Positions 1 to 6,725 of a DNA stretch of 64,000 nucleotides are shown here, piece by piece. Each line of letters opens with the position of its first letter. The first letter of the stretch is position 1. The stretch is from Niveispirillum sp943370215. Its GTDB lineage: Bacteria; Pseudomonadota; Alphaproteobacteria; Azospirillales; Azospirillaceae. The translations under genes were made by a program, and so were the position numbers. The notes below the pieces were generated by a model, which was not told where the DNA came from, did not search any database, and saw only the letters and a list, made by a program, of their open reading frames with translations. Location of the stretch: assembly GCA_943370215.1 (NCBI GenBank), contig CALRQC020000006.1, positions 1 through 64,000 of the forward strand, written 5' to 3'.

Positions 1-646
1 TGCCGGAAATCAGCACCGGCAGCACCAGCCCCTTTTCCTCCAGCACCTCTTCAATGGCGAACAAGGCCGCCTTGGCGTTCAGCGTGTCGAAGATGGTTTC
101 CACCATCAGCAGGTCGGCCCCGCCATCGATCAGGCCGGCGGTCTGTTCCTTATAGGCCAGCCGCAGCTCATCAAAATCGACATTGCGGAAGCCGGGGTCG
201 GTGACCACCGGGCTGATGCTGGCCGTGCGGTTGGTGGGGCCGAGTGCGCCGGCAACATAGCGCGGGCGGGACGGGTCAGCCGCCTCCGCCGCGTCGGCGG
301 CCTGGCGGGCCAGCCTGGCCCCTGCGAAATTCAGCTCATAGGCCAGATCTTCCATGCCATAATCGGCCATGGAAATGCTGGTGGAGTTGAAGGTGTTGGT
401 TTCAATGATATCGGCGCCGGCATCCAGATATTGCTGGTGGATGCCCTGGATGATCGCCGGCTGGGTGATGGAGAGCAGGTCGTTATTGCCCTTCACATCG
501 CGCGACCAGTCCTTGAACCGTTCACCGCGATAATCTTCCTCTTCCAGCTTGTGGCGCTGGATCATGGTGCCCATGGCCCCGTCAATCACCAGGATGCGCG
601 TGCGGGCAATATCATCCAACCGCCGCAGCCGTTCTTCCCGTGTCAT
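1..646 (-). CDS. metH: Methionine synthase, 5' part (homocysteine-binding domain), runs off the window
   Basis: The minus strand stays open from an ATG at 644-646 to the window edge (215 codons). The translation begins MTREERLRRLDDIARTRI and continues with the hallmark N-terminal domain of cobalamin-dependent methionine synthase: DGAMGTMIQ, a NNDLL stretch, ETNTFNSTSIS and GPTNRTAS. This domain binds homocysteine through zinc and transfers methyl groups from methylcobalamin. The zinc cysteines and the cobalamin and activation domains lie outside the window, so full-length MetH cannot be told from a split enzyme. A perfect palindrome about 90 bp upstream suggests repressor control. It follows the histidine kinase gene on the same strand. 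Confidence 0.93.
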   Translation of the reverse strand, partial: MTREERLRRLDDIARTRILVIDGAMGTMIQRHKLEEEDYRGERFKDWSRDVKGNNDLLSITQPAIIQGIHQQYLDAGADIIETNTFNSTSISMADYGMEDLAYELNFAGARLARQAADAAEAADPSRPRYVAGALGPTNRTASISPVVTDPGFRNVDFDELRLAYKEQTAGLIDGGADLLMVETIFDTLNAKAALFAIEEVLEEKGLVLPVLISG

Positions 647-735
647 GATCCAAAAGCCTCCCACCCTGCCGGAACCGGCCGCCAGCACAGGCGGCCATGC
701 TTTTCGTTTTTACGCCCAACAGATAACGCATGTAA

Positions 736-755
736 ACATAAAGATATCTTTATGT
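736..755. promoter_or_regulatory. Perfect 20-bp palindrome upstream of metH, candidate SahR-type operator
   Basis: ACATAAAGATATCTTTATGT equals its own reverse complement over all 20 positions. It lies 90 bp upstream of the metH start and overlaps the stop codon (750-752) of the upstream kinase gene. AT-rich palindromes with a GATATC core are known operators of ArsR-family SAH-responsive regulators (SahR) that control methionine-cycle genes in Proteobacteria. The match is from memory of that motif and the regulator gene is not in the window. Confidence 0.6.
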
Positions 756-2909
756 GGGCATGGCCGTTGCGCCCTGAATGGGGGGCAGGGGGGCTTCCTG
801 GTCGGCGGCGGGCAGGCGGATCAGGGCGCTTGTGCCACCGCCGGGCCGGTCGACGATGGTGATGCTGCCGCCCAGCAGACCGGTCACCAGCGTGTAGGCC
901 ATATGCAGGCCCAGCCCGGTACGCCCGGCCGCCCGGCCGGTGGTGGCAAAGGGTTCAAACAGCCGTGGCTTGATGGCATCGGCGATACCAATCCCGTCAT
1001 CCTCCAGCATGATTTCCACCCAATCATCGCCGGTGGCGCGGGCCGTTATATGGATATGGCCCGAACGGTCGGCGGGAAAGGCATGGTCCAGCGCGTTGGA
1101 AACCAGTTGGCCCAGTACCTGGGCCAGGGCACCGGGATAGGTTTCCAGCAACAGGCCGGGTGGTATCTCCACCGCTGCGGTCACCGGCCGATTGACCAGC
1201 CGCGTATCCAGCGTGGGGCGCAGTTCGCGGGCCAGATCGGCCAGATCGAAGCGGCGGGGCCGGTCATCGGTCCGGTCAGCCATGGCTTGCTTGAAGCTCT
1301 GCACGATGGCGGCGGTGCGCTCCACCGTGGCGGTCAACAGGCTGGCGGCCTCGCGGGTTTCGGCCAGGAAATCCGCTAACTGGCGGCGGGTCATGGTGCC
1401 GGCGCGCATGGCCTGTTCCGCATCGCGCACCTGGGTGGACAGGTGGGTGGCGGTGGTCAGGGCCGTGCCGACCGGCGTATTCACCTCATGCGCCACGCCG
1501 GCCACCAGCCGGCCCAGGCTGGCCAGCTTTTCCGACTGGACCAGCCGTTCCTGGGCCAGCCGCAGCCGGTCCACCGTATCGGTCAGGTGGCGGGTGCGGT
1601 CCTGCACCTGATCTTCCAGGTCGCCATTCATCGCCGCCAGCCGGGCGTTCGATTGCTGCGCCTGATCCAACATATGGCGCAGATGGTCGATCAGCATGGA
1701 AGCCTGCATCAACAACATGAAGCAATAGCCGGCCTCCATCACGCCATTGAAGCCAATGCGGTGGGTCAGTGCCAGATTGGCCAGTCCCAGCACGGTCCAG
1801 GCCAGGGCCATGGGCATGGCCAGTGCGATCTGCCGCCGGAGCGCGATAAAGGCAGCCGTCAGCAATGTGGCCATGGACAGCAGCAGGCCCAGCGTGGCGG
1901 CCGCCGTCAGCAGCCAGGGCACCTGCAGGGTGAACAGGCTGGCCAGGGGAACGGCGCAGATGGCCATGACCGTGGGCCAGACCATGGCCCGGCGCAGACA
2001 GCCGGGAAACAGCAAGGCAGCCCCGGCCAGACAGGAAAACCAGACAGCCGGGAACATGATGTTGTTCAGCAGCCCCAGCAGTTTTCCAGACTGGTCGCCC
2101 AGCAATTCGCTGCTGAGCGGGGTGTTGGAGGTCACCTGCACCATGGCGATGGCCCCGGACATCACGGCGAAAACCAGACAGATCCGGTCACGTGGGCGCA
2201 ACAGGAAGAGAATCAGGTACAGGATGCCGATGGACAGGCAGAGGCTGAGAAAAGCGGCGCGCAAGGCCAGTTCGACCTGCCAGTCGCCATAAACACTGTC
2301 GGCATTGCCCAGCAACAGGGCCCGGGGCATCCCGCCATAGCCGCCAAAGGCCGCCACCTGAACGATAATATCCAATTCCCCGTTACCGGGGGCGATGGCG
2401 GCGATAGCCCTTTGCCCAATGCTGTCGGTGCTGTCGGCATCCGGGCCGACATGGCCCGCGCGCAGCACTGCCGCACCATTGATCAGGATATTCCAGGCAA
2501 CGAAACGTTGATTATGCCGCATGGCCAGGGCGGGAGCCCCCGCCGGCAGCAACACACGCAGACGATAGGTGCCGATGCCTTCGGCCGCCAGCGGATGGCC
2601 GTTGACGGTCTGGTTGGTCCAACGGCCGGGCACGACCAGCCGGGAAGGGGGCGGGGCGCTGCCATCGGCAATGTCCTGGGGATTGACCAGACGGTCGGGC
2701 CAAAAATCCCAATCGCCCTGCAGCGATAATTGCCCATGCCGGACGAAGTCCCATCCGCGCAAATCCAGCACGCCCTCCCGTGCCAGGGGCTGGCTTTCCA
2801 GGGCCGCACTGATGCCAGACCAGAGCACGGAAATAAGCAGCAAGCCGATGAGAGGCAACCCCACCCATCGCATCAACCCCGCACGGCCCGTCCAGCCCCA
2901 TGCCTGCAT
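750..2909 (-). CDS. 7TM-DISM sensor histidine kinase (orphan)
   Basis: This is a 719-residue membrane sensor kinase. Domains in order are an N-terminal anchor (about 15-35), a periplasmic 7TMR-DISM-type jelly-roll region (about 50-205), seven hydrophobic segments (about 215-410), a coiled coil and a kinase core. The phospho-acceptor is the His of AHEVNTPVG (about residue 474). The ATPase shows an N-box (LVSNALDHAF), G1 (DDGIGIAD) and G2 (RTGLGL). The start is uncertain: an in-frame TTG at 2985-2987 would add 26 residues, and the ATG at 2907-2909 places the first membrane segment more typically. No response regulator is adjacent. The H-box resembles that of the kinase at 49077-50555. Confidence 0.87.
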   Translation of the reverse strand: MQAWGWTGRAGLMRWVGLPLIGLLLISVLWSGISAALESQPLAREGVLDLRGWDFVRHGQLSLQGDWDFWPDRLVNPQDIADGSAPPPSRLVVPGRWTNQTVNGHPLAAEGIGTYRLRVLLPAGAPALAMRHNQRFVAWNILINGAAVLRAGHVGPDADSTDSIGQRAIAAIAPGNGELDIIVQVAAFGGYGGMPRALLLGNADSVYGDWQVELALRAAFLSLCLSIGILYLILFLLRPRDRICLVFAVMSGAIAMVQVTSNTPLSSELLGDQSGKLLGLLNNIMFPAVWFSCLAGAALLFPGCLRRAMVWPTVMAICAVPLASLFTLQVPWLLTAAATLGLLLSMATLLTAAFIALRRQIALAMPMALAWTVLGLANLALTHRIGFNGVMEAGYCFMLLMQASMLIDHLRHMLDQAQQSNARLAAMNGDLEDQVQDRTRHLTDTVDRLRLAQERLVQSEKLASLGRLVAGVAHEVNTPVGTALTTATHLSTQVRDAEQAMRAGTMTRRQLADFLAETREAASLLTATVERTAAIVQSFKQAMADRTDDRPRRFDLADLARELRPTLDTRLVNRPVTAAVEIPPGLLLETYPGALAQVLGQLVSNALDHAFPADRSGHIHITARATGDDWVEIMLEDDGIGIADAIKPRLFEPFATTGRAAGRTGLGLHMAYTLVTGLLGGSITIVDRPGGGTSALIRLPAADQEAPLPPIQGATAMPT

Positions 2910-3104
2910 GATCCTGCACGCCCCATCCCGCCCTGATAACACAGGAATGTGCTTCACCGGCGCGGCGGACGCAAATGATGCGTTCAAACAGCGGCCATTC
3001 TTTCTATCTTTGCTTGGGGCTGGTCCTGCCGTTGCGCCCGTTGCCGGCGATCAGGGGACCGTCGCCCATTGGCAGAGCGGCTGTGGCCGCTTATCTTCGG
3101 ACAC

Positions 3105-3617
3105 ATGCATAAAATCAAAAGCAAGCCCACCTTCCTCGCCCTGGCCCTTCTGCTGCTGTCCTGTCTGACCGGTCCGGCCCTGGCCGCCTGCACCGACCCG
3201 GCGGCGGCGGCCGTGAACTGGCGCCGCTGCTATCTGGATGGGCGCGACCTGAAGGGGGTGGTGCTGACCGACGCCATGCTGCGGGAGGCAACCTTCATGC
3301 GCAGCGACCTGTCGGCGGCGGACCTGACCGGCAGCGATGCCTATCGCGCGAAATTCTTCAGCGCCAAACTGACGCAGACGCGGCTGGACCGGGCCCGGCT
3401 GATCGAGGCGGATTTCACCAATGCCGACCTGAGCGGGGCAAAGCTGGCCGGTGCCGACCTGCGCAATGCCAAGCTGGTGGGGGTGAAGCTGGTGGATGCC
3501 GACCTGACCGGCGCGCAGATCGGTGGGGCCGACCTGCGCAATGCCGACCTGAGCGGGGCCACCTGGACCGACGGGACCAAGGTTTGTGGCCCCGGCTCCC
3601 TGGGGCAGTGCCATTGA
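3105..3617 (+). CDS. Secreted pentapeptide-repeat protein
   Basis: The 170-residue product starts with a basic stretch and hydrophobic core (KPTFLALALLLLSCL) ending in ALA-A, a good signal-peptidase I site; LLSC could alternatively act as a lipobox. The remainder is a series of A-(D/N)-L-x-x pentapeptides such as ADLSGAKLAGADLRNAKL and GADLRNADL, which fold as a right-handed quadrilateral beta-helix. The first segment after the signal has two cysteines (ACTDP, RRCYLDG) and a further pair lies near the C-terminus, consistent with disulfides in the periplasm. Function is not predictable from the repeats. An upstream in-frame ATG at 3069 is less likely because it would bury the signal peptide. 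Confidence 0.8.
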   Translation: MHKIKSKPTFLALALLLLSCLTGPALAACTDPAAAAVNWRRCYLDGRDLKGVVLTDAMLREATFMRSDLSAADLTGSDAYRAKFFSAKLTQTRLDRARLIEADFTNADLSGAKLAGADLRNAKLVGVKLVDADLTGAQIGGADLRNADLSGATWTDGTKVCGPGSLGQCH

Positions 3618-3726
3618 GGGGATGGGGCAGGCAGCGGGGTTGAGCCGCCGCCGCCCCTGCTTTAAGGTCGGTTCCGGCGTGCCCCCGGCGCGCCATGACA
3701 TTTCCGGGCCATAATTGTGAGGTTCC

Positions 3727-4413
3727 ATGTCGGCCGTGATGACACGCCCGCACCCCACCACCCCGCCCCAAACCACCCGTTGTGCCGCCACCGCCCGCCC
3801 CCTGGCGGCGTTGCTGGCGGTAAGCGTGGCCCTGGGGTTCACCGGGCTGGCCCCGGCGCAAACCGTTCCCGCCGCGACCAAACCGGCGGCACAACGGGCG
3901 CCGCTGCCGGTGCCAAAGGCCCCGGACATGAATATTGCACCGTTGCCGGCCGCGCCCGATCAGTCGGAAATTCCGCCAGCATCGGCCTATACGCTGCCGC
4001 CACCGCGGCTGGCCGCCGCAGCCCCCACCGCAGAGGGGGGCGCCACGCCCAGCCATGGGGCGGGATCGCCGCTGACATTGCTGTTCCACGCCGGGGTGGA
4101 GACCCTGGATGACAGCATGTTGCCCGCTTTGGCCGATGTGGCCACCCGCTTGAAGGCCCTGCCCGATTGGCGGCTGGATGTTCATGCCCATGCCACCGGA
4201 CCGGCCGACCGGGCCAGCGATGCCCGGCGCACGGCCCTGCTGCGGGCGCGGGCGGTGCGGGACCGGCTGGTTTCCGGCGGGATCGATCCGCTGCGCCTGA
4301 ACATCTTCGCCGACGGGACGTTGGTATCCACACCGGCCGCCGGCCAGCCGCTGCCGGTGCCCGACCCCAAGGCCCCGCCCCCTGACCGAGTCGATCTGGT
4401 GTTTCGCCCATGA
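3727..4413 (+). CDS. OmpA-like periplasmic protein, first gene of a MotA/OmpA-like operon
   Basis: The 228-residue protein has an N-terminal hydrophobic segment (LAALLAVSVALGFTGLAPAQT) that is a signal peptide or anchor, then a proline/alanine-rich linker to about residue 115. A degenerate OmpA-like peptidoglycan-binding domain follows (LLFHAGVETLDDSMLPALADVATRL, then a VHAHATG segment and RRTALLRARAVRDRLVSGGI). Its stop overlaps the start of the MotA-like gene by four bases (4410-4413), so the three genes 3727-6631 are probably translationally coupled. The domain assignment is moderately sure; its role in the complex is inferred only from the operon. Confidence 0.75.
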   Translation: MSAVMTRPHPTTPPQTTRCAATARPLAALLAVSVALGFTGLAPAQTVPAATKPAAQRAPLPVPKAPDMNIAPLPAAPDQSEIPPASAYTLPPPRLAAAAPTAEGGATPSHGAGSPLTLLFHAGVETLDDSMLPALADVATRLKALPDWRLDVHAHATGPADRASDARRTALLRARAVRDRLVSGGIDPLRLNIFADGTLVSTPAAGQPLPVPDPKAPPPDRVDLVFRP

Positions 4414-5618
4414 CGAACCTGTCCGCCGACCACCGCCGCCCCCCAGCCTCGCCGGCCCCGGCCCTGCCGCCGGCCACCCCGCCGCAGCGCTTCCTGACCC
4501 GGATGGGGGGCTTCACCTTTATGGTGGCGGTGGTGGCGGCTGTGCTGTCGCCGGCCCTGCTGAGTGCCTTTCTGGCCAATCCGGCGCTGAATGCGCTGAT
4601 CTTGTTCACCTTGCTGCTGGGCATCTGGTTCATTTTCCGCCAGGTGCTGGTGCTGCGCCCGGAAGTGGCCTGGCTGGATGCCTTCCAGGCCGGACGGCCC
4701 GCTCCCACGCCGCGCCTGTTGGCCCCGATGGCCCGCATGTTGGGCGAACGACACGCCGGCCGCTTCACCTTGTCGGCAGTGGCCAGCCGGTCGCTGCTGG
4801 ATGGGGTGGGCAGCCGCCTGGATGAAGGGCGGGAGACCTCCAAATATCTGATCGGGCTGCTGATCTTCTTGGGCTTGCTCGGCACCTTCTGGGGCCTGCT
4901 GCACACCATTTCCTCCATCGGCGGGGTGATCAGCGGGCTCAGCATGGATGGGGCCGGCGATGCGGCGGAGATGTTCGCCAAATTGCAGCAGGGCTTGTCC
5001 GCGCCGCTGGGGGGCATGGGCATGGCGTTTTCGTCCTCCCTGTTCGGGTTGGCGGGGTCGCTGGTGCTGGGGTTCCTGGAGTTGCAGGCGAGCCAGGCAC
5101 AGAACCGGTTTTATACGGAGCTGGAGGATTGGCTGGCCGGGCTGACCCGGTTATCCAGCGGTGCGCTGGCGGAGACGGGGGAGGGTGGCGCCCCGGTGCC
5201 AGTCTATCTCCAGGCCCTGCTGGAACAGACGGCGGAGAATATCGAACGGCTGCAATATACCATGGCCGGGGCAGAGGATGGCCGCAAGACGCAGAACCAG
5301 CATCTGATGCAGTTGACCGAACGGCTGGCCACCCTGACCGACCAGATGCGCACCGAACAGTCGCTGATGGTGCGGCTGGCGGAAAGCAACCTGCAAATGC
5401 GCCCCATCCTGGAAAAGCTGGCGGATGGGCTTTCCGGCGGCGGCAGCCTGGGCATTGACGATGCCACCCGCACCCATATCCGCAACCTGGAAATCTATAC
5501 CGCCCGCATCCTGGAAGAGACGGTGCAGGGCCGCCAGCAGACAACCCAGGAATTGCGCAACGAGATCAAGATATTGGCCCGCACCATCGCCGCCCGTCAG
5601 GCTGAGACGGATCGCTGA
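4410..5618 (+). CDS. MotA/TolQ/ExbB-like proton-channel family protein
   Basis: The 402-residue inner-membrane protein has two N-terminal hydrophobic segments (FMVAVVAAVLSPALL; LILFTLLLGIWFIF), a cytoplasmic loop and two further helices with the MotA/ExbB signature (YLIGLLIFLGLLGTFWGLL; MGMAFSSSLFGLAGSLVLG). After about residue 240 it is a long helical, coiled-coil tail (MQLTERLATLTDQMRTEQS). It overlaps the preceding gene by 4 bp and is followed 2 bp later by an OmpA/MotB-like partner, matching the paired stator-like genes conserved in alphaproteobacteria. It probably couples ion flow to an envelope task rather than flagellar rotation, since no flagellar genes are near. Confidence 0.85.
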   Translation: MTNLSADHRRPPASPAPALPPATPPQRFLTRMGGFTFMVAVVAAVLSPALLSAFLANPALNALILFTLLLGIWFIFRQVLVLRPEVAWLDAFQAGRPAPTPRLLAPMARMLGERHAGRFTLSAVASRSLLDGVGSRLDEGRETSKYLIGLLIFLGLLGTFWGLLHTISSIGGVISGLSMDGAGDAAEMFAKLQQGLSAPLGGMGMAFSSSLFGLAGSLVLGFLELQASQAQNRFYTELEDWLAGLTRLSSGALAETGEGGAPVPVYLQALLEQTAENIERLQYTMAGAEDGRKTQNQHLMQLTERLATLTDQMRTEQSLMVRLAESNLQMRPILEKLADGLSGGGSLGIDDATRTHIRNLEIYTARILEETVQGRQQTTQELRNEIKILARTIAARQAETDR

Positions 5619-5620
5619 TC

Positions 5621-6631
5621 ATGGCCCGGTTCAGCCGTTCGCGCGACAGGGTGGATATCTGGCCCGGCTGGGTGGACGCGCTGTCCAGCCTGATCATGGT
5701 GGTGGTCTTCCTGCTGATGGTCTTTGTGCTGGGCCAGTTCTACCTGTCCAACGCGCTGGCCGGGCGTGACCGGCAACTGGCCGATCTGAACAGCCGCATC
5801 GCCGCCCTGGCCGAGGCGCTGGCGCTGGAAAAGGATAATGCCGCCAAAATGCAGGGTGACATGGCGGCCCTGACCGAACGGCTGCGCGCCACTTTGTCGG
5901 AAAAGGAACAGCTACAAGGCCAGTTGAACGCGCTGGGCGGGGAGCGCGACCAGTTGGCCGCCCAGATGAACAGCACGCAGAGCGACAAGGCAGCGCTGGC
6001 GGCGGCACAGGATCAGGTGGCGCTGCTGAACCAGCAGATTGCCGCCCTGCGCCAGCAACTGGCCGATCTGGCGGCCGCCCTGGAGGCCTCTGAAACCAAG
6101 GCCAAGGCCCAGGATGTGCAGATTGCCGATCTGGGCCGGCGGCTGAACGCGGCGCTGGCCGGCAAGGTGGCGGAACTGGCCAAGTTCCGCTCGGAGTTCT
6201 TTGGTCGCCTGCGGGAGGTGCTGGGCAACCGCGATGATGTGCGCATTGTCGGCGACCGGTTTGTCTTCCAGTCCGAAGTGCTGTTCGACAGCGGCAGCGC
6301 CGATCTGGGGGAGGCGGGCCAGGTGCGGCTGGGCAACCTGGCCCGCACGCTGCTGCAGATTGCCGATAAATTGCCCAAGGATTTGAACTGGATCTTGCGG
6401 GTGGACGGGCATACCGACGTGGTGCCCATCCGCTCCCCCCGCTTTGCCAGCAACTGGGAACTGTCCACCGCGCGCGCCATTTCCGTGGTGAATTTCCTGA
6501 TCAGCCAGGGCGTGCCGCCGGAACGGCTGGCGGCCACCGGCTTTGGTGAATATCAGCCGTTGGAGCCGGGCAACAGCCCGGACGCGCTGGCCCGTAATCG
6601 CCGGATTGAGCTGAAACTGGATAGCCGGTAG
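5621..6631 (+). CDS. Peptidoglycan-binding OmpA/MotB-like protein (PRK09039-type)
   Basis: The 336-residue protein has one N-terminal membrane helix (LSSLIMVVVFLLMVFVLGQF) preceded by the DIWPGWVDAL segment usual in MotB-like partners. A long coiled coil (about residues 45-190) leads to a C-terminal OmpA domain with FQSEVLFDSGSADL, VDGHTDVVPI, SNWELSTARA and RNRRIELKL. The domain binds the peptide stem of peptidoglycan. Gene order and a 2-bp spacing make it the partner of the MotA-like channel. The family is well conserved in alphaproteobacteria but poorly characterised functionally. Confidence 0.88.
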   Translation: MARFSRSRDRVDIWPGWVDALSSLIMVVVFLLMVFVLGQFYLSNALAGRDRQLADLNSRIAALAEALALEKDNAAKMQGDMAALTERLRATLSEKEQLQGQLNALGGERDQLAAQMNSTQSDKAALAAAQDQVALLNQQIAALRQQLADLAAALEASETKAKAQDVQIADLGRRLNAALAGKVAELAKFRSEFFGRLREVLGNRDDVRIVGDRFVFQSEVLFDSGSADLGEAGQVRLGNLARTLLQIADKLPKDLNWILRVDGHTDVVPIRSPRFASNWELSTARAISVVNFLISQGVPPERLAATGFGEYQPLEPGNSPDALARNRRIELKLDSR

Positions 6632-6638
6632 GGGCTTA

Positions 6639-6709
6639 CCCCTGATGGTTAGGGGCGGGCCGGGTGGTTGACCGGCATGGTTATTTCCACAACCATGTCC
6701 GGCCCAACC
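6639..6709 (+). other. Imperfect stem-loops between the OmpA-like gene and the DUF2339 gene
   Basis: Two dyads are visible: ggggc-ttac-cccct near 6631-6655 and a longer arm pair around 6670-6709 (CCGGCATGGTT versus AACCATGTCCGG, one bulged base). No T-tract follows on the plus strand, so this is not a classical intrinsic terminator. Confidence 0.4.
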
Positions 6710-6725
6710 GCGAAAGCCGTAATCA

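Noticed and set aside
647..735. SAM or SAH riboswitch before metH
   Set aside because: I saw no conserved SAM/SAH aptamer core between the palindrome and the start codon; the DNA palindrome is the better regulatory candidate.
1443..2729. Long plus-strand ORF (428 codons) opposite the sensor kinase
   Set aside because: It is a shadow frame rich in Gln/Gly/His/Arg, antisense to a well-conserved kinase; it has no domain and no ribosome-binding site.
4410..6631. Zorya anti-phage system (ZorA/ZorB-like pair)
   Set aside because: The MotA-like protein with coiled tail and OmpA-like partner resemble ZorAB, but no ZorC/D/E-type genes are present. The pair matches the conserved alphaproteobacterial MotA-like/PRK09039 genes, and the neighbours are housekeeping membrane proteins.
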